Positions 33,561-43,734 of a stretch of DNA of 64,000 nt are shown piece by piece. Source of the DNA: Solenopsis invicta (Eukaryota > Arthropoda > Insecta > Hymenoptera > Formicidae). The notes below the pieces were generated by a model that saw nothing but the letters and a program-made list of their open reading frames with translations, was not told the DNA's origin and ran no database searches. The DNA is taken from assembly GCF_016802725.1 (NCBI RefSeq), contig NC_052666.1, positions 9,594,875 to 9,658,874 on the forward strand, read 5' to 3'. The position numbers and the translations under genes were made by a program. How positions within the stretch are numbered: the first letter of the stretch is position 1; every line of letters begins with the position of its first letter.

Positions 33561-33875
33561 ATTATATAAATCAGTGTTTTTATTTACGATGATTGTTCTT
33601 ATTTACATATGACTTCATTGCAACGCTTCTACTACTATATGTATTTAATTCCTTAATATCAATATTTTCCTTTTTTAAAGTAAAATGGATGCGTGCTATA
33701 ACAAATGTTTTTAACTACTATACCTCACAAATTACAGCTCTTGCTGACAATGTGTCTTATATATCTAGTGACTTTAGTCGACAATATAAATTAGCGACCT
33801 CCCACGGCGTAAAACTTTATTTATACCGAGTCGATAATGTATATTAATCGATCCAATCAATTAGAGACCCTATAG
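33561..33875. other. AT-rich, no gene seen
   Basis: The phrase CCTCCCACGGCGTAAAACTTT (33800) recurs as CCTCCCCACGGTGTAAAACTTT (34235), so the two palindromes that follow are bracketed by a short imperfect direct repeat. Confidence 0.4.
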
Positions 33876-34204
33876 GTCTGTTCGCGTTGCATGCCCCAAG
33901 AGCACTTAGATCACTTTTATCACCAATCGCAGCATTAGTTCTAATGCTGTGATTGGTGATAAAAGTGACCCAAGTGATCCAAGTGCTCCTGGAGCATGCG
34001 ACGCGAACAAACCTTATATCAGAGTCCGGACAAGTCGCGATTTGGGTAAAATCGCACGAGAGAGAAAGAGATACACCTCTCTCTCTAACTTATTCTTTCT
34101 CAGTTGAGGTTAGACACGTCAAGAACAAGTTAGAGAGAGAGAGGTGTATCTCTTTCTCTCGTGCGATTTTGCCCAAATCGCGACTGGTCCAGACTCTGAT
34201 ATAG
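33876..34204. mobile_element. Two adjacent palindromic MITEs
   Basis: The first (33876-34013) pairs GTTCGCGTTGCATGC with GCATGCGACGCGAAC, and an inner ATCACTTTTATCACCAATC with its complement. The second (34015-34204) pairs ATATCAGAGTC and TCGCGATTTGGG with their complements, and contains GAGAGAAAGAGATACACC in both arms. Neither encodes protein. They are back to back with two bases between. Confidence 0.75.
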
Positions 34205-34571
34205 CGTCTCTACAATCGATAACAAGTCAGCGCCTCCCCACGGTGTAAAACTTTACTTTATACACGGGGGCAATTGCAGTTGAATGTAATTGGTTCTTAC
34301 TTTTAGATCCAACCAATCACATTAAATTGTTACTTAACCGCCCAGTAAACTGCACTAAACTATATACTTAAAGAAAACGATTGGTCTATTTTTCATATGC
34401 TAATGGACTAATGAATTTTCGCGCTACGGGACGCCGGTCTAAATAACAATTCTTCTCATGTTCATGTGCCGTGACCATAGAAGATAGACGTAGGCCACCA
34501 TTGTATGTTCTGTGTAGGCCACGTGCTGTGAGCTGTGAGCTGTGACTAAATCGCAATGAATAGGCCAAATA

Positions 34572-37500
34572 ATGGACGATGAAGAGGTCGATGTAAGTAT
34601 TAAGCATTATAATATGAAAAGCCAGGGTACCGATCATGTAACTTTTTTCTAAGGCGGAAAGGTGAAAAGTGGATAAAAAATTTCACCATTAATTTCACCT
34701 TTTCGCCCTAGAGAAAAAGTTACATGATCGATACCAAGTTATGTTTATGTTAAGATTACTCATTTCTAATAATCTTGTTGGACAAGGTGGATGTGGTGAA
34801 TGGATCTAACGCCTTCTTTGTATCTTGAACACTGTTTTATTATAATGTACCTTTCGGTTGGATATACATACAACGAAAGTGACGTTAGCGTGAACGCACG
34901 CAAGAGAGTAAGAAGAGAAGGGGGAGAGACATTCAGCGCCTTTTCTGGTTGCGCAGAACCGAAGCGCCGCCGTACGGGCATACTACCGATCATAGATCGG
35001 TCTGTCGATGTATAACTACCGCGAATTACAAAATGCGCCTGGTTAGTAAGATAAAGGAAATAAATGTGAGAGCTATTTTAACACTCCCCCCGCTTGCACA
35101 TTTTATGGTATTAATAATTGAACAACAAACAAAAAAAATCGGCTATGGTTTATGAGTTTAAAGCGTCCTGTCGGTCTATAATGCCGATTTTGTTTCGCAA
35201 GTATTTGAATCTATCTCGTGGTAGACCTTTCGTGAGAATATCCGCTAATTGGTCTTGACTGGAAATATATTCCACATTGATATCGAGATTTTTGAGCTTT
35301 TCTCTGATAAAATGATAACGCACGTCAATGTGTTTAGTGCGACTGTGAAATTCTGCGTTTTTGATAAGCTTTATTGCGCTTTGATTGTCTATCATGAGTG
35401 TCGTCGCATTGTCACAAGGACGTCCGATATCAGACAGGAATTTTCTTAACCAAATCGCCTCTTTGGTCGCCATGCTTGCGGCGATATACTCGGCTTCGGT
35501 TGTGCTGAGACTTACTGTTGCTTGACGCTTGGAACTCCAAGTGACTGGACCGTTCGTAATTTTAAAAATAAACCCGCTGGTCGAACGGCGTGTGTCAATA
35601 TCCGCGGCATAATCGGAGTCGCAATAGCCTGTTAACTTTATAGCAAATTTGTTATCACTATTATTGTACACAATGCCGAATTCTGGAGTTTTCAGTAAGT
35701 ATTTGAAAATACGCTTCACTGCGTTCCAGTGAGTTGCGTTGTAATTATTTAAGTATCTACTGACTATTCCGACTGCGTAAGAGATATCGGGCCTCGATAC
35801 GGACGCTAAAAACAGTAAGGCTCCGACAGCTTCACGATATGGTATGTTACAGCAAGTCATATCCTCGGTATCTGCGGATCGCAGATTTACATTATGGTCG
35901 GCAGGAATGGATACAGGGTTCGCGTCGAACATGCCAAAACGCGCCAATAGACGATTAATGTAATGTTTCTGATGGATAAAAATAGTGTTATTCAGTCGAT
36001 CGCGCTCGATCTCCATTCCGATAAATGTTTTCCCGTTCCCTGTGGTCGTTTCGAAAGCGGAACTTAAGGTTTGCAAAATTTTATTCAATACGTCTTTTGA
36101 TGAGGTTAGAATGAGTCCATCGTCCACGTAAAGTGCAAGGTATACCTTTTCGTTCTCGAATTGACCAAGATACACACACTGATCGGCGTTGCTTTGTTGA
36201 AAGTTAAATTTTTGTAGAAATTCGTCGAACTGTTTGTTCCAGCATCTTGCTGCTTGTTTGAGACCGTATAAGGCTTTGTTCAACTTGCATACTACATTGT
36301 GATCGTCTGTTTCTATACCTTCGGGTAGTCGCATATAAATTTCCTCGTTTAGAATTCCGTTAATGAAGGCTGTTTTAATGTCGAATTGACCGATTTCTAA
36401 ATTTTCATGCGCGGCAACCGCCAGGAGCGTACGAATTGAGTCGTAGCGAACTACAGGGGAGAAAGTTTCGGTAAAGTCTATCCCGGCTTTTTGTGAAAAG
36501 CCTTTTGCACATAGGCGTGCCTTGAAACGAATGACATTTTCTGAGGGATTTTCTTTTATTTTGAATACCCATTTGCATCCGATTATATTATAATCTTTAG
36601 GCGGAGAAACTAAAGTCCACGTGTTATTCTTTTCGTGAGCTTCAAGCTCCTTTTTAATTGCTGATTTCCATTGAATCGCGTTTTCCCCTGTAGTTGCCTC
36701 GATAAACGTTGCTGGTTCGTCAAGTATTGCAATGCTCGCCTCATAACGTTCTGGCGGTTTAACTGACTGTCGGTTTCTTAAGTTATAAGTGTTCGCGACG
36801 GGTTTAATTCGATCCGAGTTGTCAATTTCATTAATTGGCTCTGTTGAGTCATTCTGTATATTTTGAAGAGGTTCAAAAATATTTTCATCTTGAGATGTAA
36901 TTTTTATAGATGCATTGTCAGATTTTATATTTGAATCGTTATCCGAATTTTCGTTAATTATTACATCCCTTGTTATAATAATTTTATTTGTTAATGGATC
37001 GAAAAGCCGACAGTTAGTAGATTCGCCTTCATAGCCTACTAGAATTAATTTCTTGGACTTGGGGTCCCATTTCTTTCTATGTTCCTTAGTTACATGCGCA
37101 AATGCGTCGCTACCGAATTTTCGTATGTGTGATAAGTTCGGTTTTTCTTTGTGCCATAACTCGAAAGGAGTGATCTCGCGCGTTTGTGAAGAGATGCAAC
37201 GATTTAAAATGTAAACGGCTGTATTGACTGCCTCAGCCCAAAAACGCGTGGGCAAATTTTTGGCTTGTAGCATTGTCCGGGCACATTCTGTAATTGTCCT
37301 AATTTCCCTCTCTGAACGACCGTTTTGCTCGTGAGTGTACGGAGCGGATGTCTGAAGGGTGATTCCGTGACGGGCAAAATAATTGCGCATATTGTTGTTG
37401 CAAAATTCGGTACCATTATCGGCTCTGACGGTCTTTATTCGTGTTCCGAATTTATTGAATATTAATTCTTCGAATTCTTTGAATTTTTCGAAAGTTTCGC

Positions 37501-40263
37501 TTTTATACGTTAGAAAATAAATACGACGGAAACTTGACTTGTCGTCTTTGAAAAGTAAAAAATATCTAGAGCCTCCGATAGATGCTTCGGACATTGGACC
37601 GCATACGTCCGTATGGATAAATTCACCTATTCTCCTGTCACGGAATCTCTTTTCGGACTTGAATGGTAAACGATGTTGCTTACCGAATTGACAGCTTTCA
37701 CAGAAGAACTTATCACTATTGGATAATGAAACGCCGTTAATTAAATTTTTCTTAATCATTTCGCGAAGTGATTGACAATTTATGTGGCCTAATCGTTCGT
37801 GCCAAGTTTTTAAACTATTACTTGAGACTGCATTTGCTTCATTGACGATGTCGACTTTAATTAATAATCGGAATAAATTATTATGTTGTTTGATTCCGCA
37901 AGCCATCACTGATTTATCGCGAATAATTTTTACATTGTTCGATTCAAATTTTAAAATATAACCTTTTGAAGTACAGATACCGGTTGAAAAAAGATTTTTG
38001 CGTAATGATGGTATGTATAGTACATCATCCATTTTGCCGTTAAGCCACTTGCCGTTGACATACATTTTAATATGAATCGTACCGCGTCCCATTACCTCGC
38101 ATGTCGAGTTGTCTCCGAGACTTACAGATTCGCGGTAACTATTGTCTAATTCGCTGAACCATTCGCGGCGGAAACACATGTGCTTTGAAGCACCGCTATC
38201 TAATAACCATACCTCCTTTGAATCGTGTTTGAGCATGCGTGACGCGAAGTCGTCATTGGATATCGTGAACGCACCGAAATTGGCCGTGTTGTCATCCTTC
38301 TCCTTCGCTGAGTTGTCGCTATCTCTTTTGTTTCTGATGTCGTCGCGCTTCTTGTAGCATCGCTTCTCTGGATGACCTCGTTTGCGACAATACCGGCAGG
38401 AGATTTCTTCTTTCTCGTACCTCGAGTCTTTTGTTGTTTGCGTTTCCTTCCTTGATCTGCTGGCGTGTGCAGCGCCGCTTTTCTTGTGAATTTTGATCGT
38501 GGCTAAGGCAGTCGTCGCTTCCTCGAAATTTGATAAACGTTTCTCCTCTATGAGTAGACGTTCTATGAGATTGTCTTTGGTTTGATTAGGCTGACTGACG
38601 CTATCCCAGGCGGTTATCAACGGACTGAATTTTTGTGGGAGGGTGCCGAGAATTTTTGCCATAATCATGACTTCGGATAGTTCCTCACCGACGTCCTTTA
38701 ATTGTCTAGCCATATTTTCTATTTTGGCAACGTGCTGTGCGACAGAGTCGGCCGATGCCATCTTGTATTCGTGGAATTTTGTCATTAGCGTTAACTTGTT
38801 CGTGGCACTTTTTTGCTCGTGGATGGAACTGAGTTTAGCCCACATTTCGGCGGCGTCCTCGCACGTGACTAAATATTCGAGCTGCGAATATTCTACCGCC
38901 GATGATAGAATGCACATGGCCTTGGCATTCTTTGTATTCCATGCTGCGTAATTGTCTGTCGCAGGCTCGGGTTTTGGGGTCGTTCCATCTGCGATGTCCA
39001 TCAAGCCGCTTGCCGTGAGGACGATCTTCATTTGGAATTTCCATAATTGGAAATTTGTACCGTCGAATTTGGTTATGTTTTTCAGATCGATTGTACTGTC
39101 TGCCATTGTAATAAAGAGGATTCACACAAAGTGTCGTTTATAGAAAAGATCACTGGAAGGCTTCTGAGAGCGTAAAAAAAAATTCTTCGATCACGTGTGC
39201 AGTGTCGTGCGAAAAGACGATGGCGTTGCTGCGCCTCGGCTCTCGAATCGGTTAGATTTGCTGACTCTCTCGTTTATAGATACTGATATTCACCGATTGC
39301 GTCGCCTGGGCCCATAACCTGTTTTTCAAGGTGGATGCGGTGAATGGATCTAACGCCTTCTTTGTATCTTGAACACTGTTTTATTATAATGTACCTTTCG
39401 GTTGGATATACATACAACGAAAGTGACGTTAGCGTGAACGCACGCAAGAGAGTAAGAAGAGAAGGGGGAGAGACATTCAGCGCCTTTTCTGGTTGCGCAG
39501 AACCGAAGCGCCGCCGTACGGGCATACTACCGATCATAGATCGGTCTGTCGATGTATAACTACCGCGAATTACAAAATGCGCCTGGTTAGTAAGATAAAG
39601 GAAATAAATGTGAGAGCTATTTTAACAAATCTTATCTCATTTCCAGCTCGAAATGAGGGACCTCAATTTAGAGGAGTTCAATGGCGGCCCCCAGAACGCC
39701 GCTGCTGTCAATGGCGGCTTCCAGAACGCCGCTGCCGTTAATGGCGGACCCCGCGACGACGATGTCGTCGATGTCGTCGGTGTCGACCCCCGCGACGACG
39801 CTGCCGTCGATGCCGGCCGCCGCGACGCCGGCCGCCGCGACGCCGCAGGTCCCGCAACGTCGCAGCTGGTCCCCGCGACGCCGCAGCTCGTCCTCGCGAC
39901 GCCGCAGCTGGTCCCCGCGACCCCGCCGCCATTGGTCCAATTCAACGTAAGTATTAATTAACTTCTTCGCTCAGACTTTAGCGCGAGACGCGACCGCACC
40001 TCTTGATATTAATCTAATAGACTATCAATTTTTTATTTTTATAGGAAGACCAAGAGGAACAAAGGGCGGCAAACGGCGAGCTTACAATAAAAACGAATTT
40101 TTCAACTTTTTATTCGACATGTCTAGTAGCTACAACCGCCGCTACAATGGAAGAGGAGGGAGGGGAGGTAGAGGCGGAAGAGGAAGAGGAAGAGGATATA
40201 TATTTTAAAATGTTTTTTCTAATTTTTTGTAATGTTTTTCTATTATACCTAATAAATACCTAA
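34572..40263 (+). CDS. Possible three-exon gene whose first intron holds the Copia
   Basis: Candidate exon 1 is 34572-34592 (MDDEEVD), followed by GTAAGTATTAAG. Exon 2 is 39647-39946, after CTCATTTCCAG, and starts LEMRDLNLEEF; it is GC-rich with NAAAVNGG, RDAGRRDA and ATPQLV repeats, and ends at GTAAGTATTAAT. Exon 3 is 40045-40263, after TTTTTATAG. All three join in phase 0 to 179 residues, with an acidic MEEEGGEVEAEEEEEED stretch and a hydrophobic end. Another frame of exon 3 gives an RGG-rich peptide (NGRGGRGGRGGRGRGRG), so the true frame is unsure. AATAAA signals follow at 40250-40280. I do not recognise the protein. It could be a host or an old transposon gene. Confidence 0.3.
34626..34735. 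mobile_element. Small palindromic MITE
   Basis: GGTACCGATCATGTAACTTT pairs with AAGTTACATGATCGATACC. The inner arms carry AAGGTGAAAAGTG and the complementary CACCTTTTCGCC. About 110 bp, no coding. It lies in the putative first intron of the candidate gene. Confidence 0.75.
34776..35083 (-). repeat. 3' LTR of the Copia element
   Basis: On the minus strand it begins TGTTAAAATAGC and ends CCTTGTCCAACA. It carries AATAAAACAGTG-like polyadenylation context. It differs from the 5' LTR mainly in three bases near its end. Confidence 0.93.
35150..39106 (-). CDS. Copia gag-pol polyprotein, uninterrupted, 1,318 aa
   Basis: Starts MADSTIDLKNITKFDGTNF, the usual Copia Gag start. Domains in order: Gag (1-230); CCHC knuckle CRYCRKRGHPEKRC (about 237-250); aspartic protease LLDSGASKHMC (about 303); GAG-pre-integrase with HERLGH and CESCQFGKQH (about 435-475); integrase core with HTDVCGPM, ADNGTEFCN and EQNGRSERE (about 500-600); RT with CKWVFKIK and LYVDDGLILTS (about 820-1000); RNase H with CDSDYAADIDTRRSTSG and TTEAEYIAAS (about 1150-1230). 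Ends RQDALNS. No stop or frameshift is seen. The single frame is as in Copia, where Gag and Pol are cut from one precursor by the protease. Confidence 0.95.
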   Translation of the reverse strand: MADSTIDLKNITKFDGTNFQLWKFQMKIVLTASGLMDIADGTTPKPEPATDNYAAWNTKNAKAMCILSSAVEYSQLEYLVTCEDAAEMWAKLSSIHEQKSATNKLTLMTKFHEYKMASADSVAQHVAKIENMARQLKDVGEELSEVMIMAKILGTLPQKFSPLITAWDSVSQPNQTKDNLIERLLIEEKRLSNFEEATTALATIKIHKKSGAAHASRSRKETQTTKDSRYEKEEISCRYCRKRGHPEKRCYKKRDDIRNKRDSDNSAKEKDDNTANFGAFTISNDDFASRMLKHDSKEVWLLDSGASKHMCFRREWFSELDNSYRESVSLGDNSTCEVMGRGTIHIKMYVNGKWLNGKMDDVLYIPSLRKNLFSTGICTSKGYILKFESNNVKIIRDKSVMACGIKQHNNLFRLLIKVDIVNEANAVSSNSLKTWHERLGHINCQSLREMIKKNLINGVSLSNSDKFFCESCQFGKQHRLPFKSEKRFRDRRIGEFIHTDVCGPMSEASIGGSRYFLLFKDDKSSFRRIYFLTYKSETFEKFKEFEELIFNKFGTRIKTVRADNGTEFCNNNMRNYFARHGITLQTSAPYTHEQNGRSEREIRTITECARTMLQAKNLPTRFWAEAVNTAVYILNRCISSQTREITPFELWHKEKPNLSHIRKFGSDAFAHVTKEHRKKWDPKSKKLILVGYEGESTNCRLFDPLTNKIIITRDVIINENSDNDSNIKSDNASIKITSQDENIFEPLQNIQNDSTEPINEIDNSDRIKPVANTYNLRNRQSVKPPERYEASIAILDEPATFIEATTGENAIQWKSAIKKELEAHEKNNTWTLVSPPKDYNIIGCKWVFKIKENPSENVIRFKARLCAKGFSQKAGIDFTETFSPVVRYDSIRTLLAVAAHENLEIGQFDIKTAFINGILNEEIYMRLPEGIETDDHNVVCKLNKALYGLKQAARCWNKQFDEFLQKFNFQQSNADQCVYLGQFENEKVYLALYVDDGLILTSSKDVLNKILQTLSSAFETTTGNGKTFIGMEIERDRLNNTIFIHQKHYINRLLARFGMFDANPVSIPADHNVNLRSADTEDMTCCNIPYREAVGALLFLASVSRPDISYAVGIVSRYLNNYNATHWNAVKRIFKYLLKTPEFGIVYNNSDNKFAIKLTGYCDSDYAADIDTRRSTSGFIFKITNGPVTWSSKRQATVSLSTTEAEYIAASMATKEAIWLRKFLSDIGRPCDNATTLMIDNQSAIKLIKNAEFHSRTKHIDVRYHFIREKLKNLDINVEYISSQDQLADILTKGLPRDRFKYLRNKIGIIDRQDALNS
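39308..39319 (-). promoter_or_regulatory. Primer-binding site, half-tRNA initiator-Met type
   Basis: The minus strand reads GGTTATGGGCCCAGGCGA immediately after the LTR. This complements the anticodon arm of initiator tRNA-Met, the half-tRNA priming known for Drosophila copia. Established knowledge supplies the tRNA match; the sequence supplies the position. Confidence 0.8.
39320..39627 (-). repeat. 5' LTR of the Copia element
   Basis: Begins TGTTAAAATAGC at 39627 on the minus strand and ends CTTGAAAAACA at 39320. It is the promoter for the polyprotein. Confidence 0.93.
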
Positions 40264-41765
40264 TAAATATAATTCAATAAATGTGTATACTTTATTTTTT
40301 TAGTAAATTTAATGCATTAATCAATATTTTGCTTTCTTGTTCAGGTACTTGCTTTATCTTTAAGCATATCAAACTAATAAAGTAGAAGATAGAAGAGACA
40401 AGACGTAGTTGTAAAAGCCTTAAATACTTTTATATTGTAACTAGGACCATATTGCTTTTCACTTACTAATTTTACAGCTTTGTTGTATTGGAGATTCTAT
40501 TCTAATATCACTCTAAAAGCAATAACATATGGAGAAAGTTAAAGACCTAGTGAAATATAGCTAATTCTAAACCTGGATGATCTTGCTAAATTTTACTTTT
40601 TAAAGTTAATATTAGCTATTTATGGTTTTGACATTTAAATACTTTAGGATCGTAATCCCAGATAACAATATGCTCGCACAGTGATAGCATGGTGCACGCA
40701 CGCGTGCGGATTATCCGCATGCGGAGATGTCATTAGATCCGACAGATGCGTCCTCAATTGACCGCAATATCGCTCGCACGCGTGAGATCGCACGCGTGCG
40801 AGTGAAATGCGCTCCTCATGCGTGCGAGCGATATGAGCCTCACATGAGGTATATAAATGCGCATTTGTTTTATAAATTTATAATTTAACAAGTCTATCCC
40901 AAACAGCACCGAGTCGACTATTAGCAATAAGTCGACTTGTGATTAATTTGAAATAATTTATACATTTACTACCAAATTTGTATTCTCATGATAACATTTT
41001 TCAAAAATTTAATTTAATATTTTAAAATGTACTACCAAAATTTGTATTCTCATGATAACATTTTTCAAAAATGTAATTTAATATTTTAAAATATAATATA
41101 CATTATATACATTGAAAGTAGTAAAATTAAATTTTTGACAAATATCATTATGAAAATAAAAATTTGGTAATAAATGTACAAATGTAAGTGGATATAATAA
41201 AATAGTGAAAGAAAGAACAAAAGTTATTTGTTTATAGTTAATGTTATTCAGAAAAAATATAAAATGTTTTATATTACACACATAATCAATTATATTTACA
41301 ACATTAGAAAAGTTTGATTTATTAAAAAAAAAAACAAAGTAATTTTTCATAAAACAATAGTTACAATCTTAATTATTTTTCAATATGCGATATATAAAAT
41401 AAGAGAAACTTTTAATTATATAGAATGTATCGAGACAGTAATTTTTTGCCAAAATTTGGTTTTATGTAAGTGCAAATTTAAAGAATTGAATTTATTGACA
41501 ACAAAATAACATTATAATAACATCTCATGATTTGAATGTGGAAAAAAGAAGGTATATCTATATGCAGAGAATGTTTAAGTCAAAATGACATTGATTGTTC
41601 TCATTTCTACATGATTACAATGTCATTTGAAAACAATTTGTCAAAATTTTACCATATACAGCCATATACATAAATTGCATTTCATAACAACATTATAATC
41701 TTATTAACCAAGAAAAGACTCAATTAATAAATTAATATCGTAATATCACATTGTTATAGCAGCCA
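40264..41765. other. AT-rich stretch with a GC-rich hairpin and small duplications
   Basis: At 40690-40860 a locally GC-rich block is full of GCACGCGTGCG and CGCTCGCACGCGTG palindromes that can fold on one another. At 40970-41092 a 62-bp unit (ACCAAATTTGTATTCTCATG) is repeated twice in tandem, and an inverted third copy lies at 41120-41185. No ORF is convincing. Confidence 0.5.
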
Positions 41766-42541
41766 AATAACTAAACTTATATACTCGTCCTTATTTTCAT
41801 CGGTCAAAGGAATATTAGCACTATTCGGCTTTAAGTCTCTTTGGGAAGTATGACCAAAGCTTTCTTCGTCAAGGCTTAAAGTGAGTTCTAATTCACTGGA
41901 ATCGTTTTCATTAATTCATAGAAGAGAGTTGTAATATTCAGAATCAACACTCTCCATATCTTTCAGATCAATTGGTTTAACCAACATTATTTTATAAAAT
42001 GGTCGAATAAGGAAAGCTAAAAAATAAATTCAAAAAATATAGTTATTTTATACATTACTATTATAATTACTATACATTTTACTACATGTTAAGACCTACC
42101 ATCGCAGAAGTTTACCATGATAAACAGCCATTCCTGCTATACGTCCAATAAATTTAAAATAATTTAAATGCTCCTCATTACATACACCAGAACAAGGATT
42201 AATTTGCAGTGTATAATTATGGCTAAAAATAAAAAAATCGTGCCATTTTTTTTTCTATAAATTATATATTGTAAGTATAATAAAGTTTCCATTGTAGAAT
42301 ACTCACGTTGCAGAATACTCAAAAAGTCCATAGTATGGATTAAATATTTCTTTAGACAATAAAAAGAACCATTCTCTTGCAAGGCCACCGTAATCTAAGC
42401 CTATCTCTCCTTTAAATTCTACCCATAATTTCGTTTTTAGAATATCAACTCTTAACGGATTCGAGCTTATAATATGTGGTACGAATCTTCCAAAATATTG
42501 TTTCGGCCAACTTTTATTTCAAACTTATTAGGAACATTATT
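41766..42541 (-). pseudogene. NEDD4-type HECT ubiquitin ligase fragment, three exons with introns
   Basis: Exon A (42541-42307, after CTTATTACAG) gives NNVPNKFEIKVGRNNILED, a frameshift, then LKTKLWVEFKGEIGLDYGG and AREWFFLLSKEIFNPYYG, ending at GTGAGT. Exon B (42222-42100, after TTTTTAG) gives HNYTLQINPCSGVCNEEHLN and YFKFIGRIAGMAVYHGKLL, ending at GTAGGT with a 1-nt insertion near the end. Exon C (42016-41766, after TTTTTTAG) gives FLIRPFYKIMLVKPIDLKD, MESVDSEYYNSLL, then TGA where NEDD4 proteins have Trp, then LDEESFGHTSQRDLKPN and stops after SLVI. This is the N-lobe to early C-lobe of a HECT domain. The catalytic Cys region is missing. Retained introns mean a DNA-level copy, not a retrocopy. 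Confidence 0.9.
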
Positions 42542-42874
42542 CTGTAATAAGATATATAATTATAATAATCTCATATCTATGTCAAAAATGATATAATGAA
42601 CAACGAACATATGTACATACAGGCTCCTTCTCAATAGAGAAGAAAGAGGACGATTCTAACCTCACTTAATTGTATATACATATCACGTTTTATTACATAT
42701 AAAATTTATATATGTATATACATATAGATATCTCCGATATTCGTTAATATTTTATGTCATATTAATTATTATGTCATATTAATTATGAAAAGACATTACC
42801 TTGATAAACATTGCATAGTTGGAACAAAAAAGCCGGCACACGGGAGGCACATGGTGACAGTGGGCGCGCACACA

Positions 42875-42910
<36 letters not shown>

Positions 42911-43158
42911 ACACACACATACACACACACAGACGATCGAAAAGATGAGATCGCGGCGATCGCATGTCGCGCGCACACTACAATAACTTGTAAAAATATA
43001 CTTTTATTTCTAATAATGTTTATGAAATATATATCAACATTTTATAAATATTTTTAGAAACATAAAGCGGCGTCTACAATGGGGTCGCAGTAAAAGAGTC
43101 GTATCGCAATCGTTTAATGAGACGGACTAATCAAGGAAGAAAATACAAAAGCATTATA

Positions 43159-43193
<35 letters not shown>

Positions 43194-43730
43194 CTCTCTC
43201 GAGCGCTCTCTCAATTAGGTAGCTACATAATGCATATCTCTCTCTCCTCTCTCTCTCGAGCGCTCTCTCAATTAGGTAGCTACATAATGCATAACCTCAC
43301 ATAAGAACCCATCTTGACGGACAGTCGCCCGTCTTGAGCGTTGTAAATGCGCCTTGGCGGACACTCGCGAGACTGAACGACAAGAAGACGAACACTGAAA
43401 ACTGAATCGTCGAAGTGACACTTTTCATAGACTCGCTGTCGAAATCTCGGGATTGACTGAACCGATTTCATTCGGACCGGTCGCAATCGAAAGCTAAAAA
43501 AAAATCATTATAAAAGTATCATTAGAATTTTTTTCATTATAACCTTTGTTTCCGAGTAAATCCGAGTTAATTGAACGGAAAAAATGGGCAAGGCGAAAAC
43601 TCGAGATAAAGCTAACGGTAGCGCTTCGATGCGGTCGATACTGCGGTAGCGTTTCGAAATGCCAGTGCCGTAGTCACAAATTTTGACAAACTTTTTTTTT
43701 ATACCTGGCGTCGCGACGCTACCGCATCGC
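42542..43730. other. Microsatellites and unplaced sequence
   Basis: A (CA)n tract lies at 42867-42932 and a (CT)n tract at 43159-43200. A roughly 67-bp unit ending TCGAGCGCTCTCTCAATTAG is duplicated in tandem at 43190-43295. The segment 43295-43500 is more GC-balanced but has no recognisable protein. At 43600-43735 GCGGTAGCG and CGCTACCGC words face each other. No gene. Confidence 0.55.
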
Positions 43731-43734
43731 TTGA

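Larger units (their letters stand above)
34776..39627 (-). mobile_element. Complete Copia (Ty1) retrotransposon, 4,852 bp
   Basis: LTRs at 34776-35083 and 39320-39627, each 308 bp, differ at only about four positions. The target duplication AATCT is present at 34771-34775 and 39628-39632. The polypurine tract (GGGGGGAG on the minus strand) is at 35084-35091. The primer-binding site is directly inside the 5' LTR at 39308-39319. One long open polyprotein frame fills the middle. All structural parts needed for retrotransposition appear present, so this is a recent and perhaps still competent insertion. Confidence 0.95.

Noticed and set aside
39681..39950. Ser/Arg-rich ORF resembling an RS domain (RRSWSPRRRSSSS)
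   Set aside because: Alternative frame of a GC-rich repeat-bearing exon; it does not join to a downstream exon as simply as the phase-0 frame, so I list the latter, with low confidence.
42785..43057. Thr/His and Val/Cys-rich ORFs
   Set aside because: Translations of a (CA)n microsatellite.
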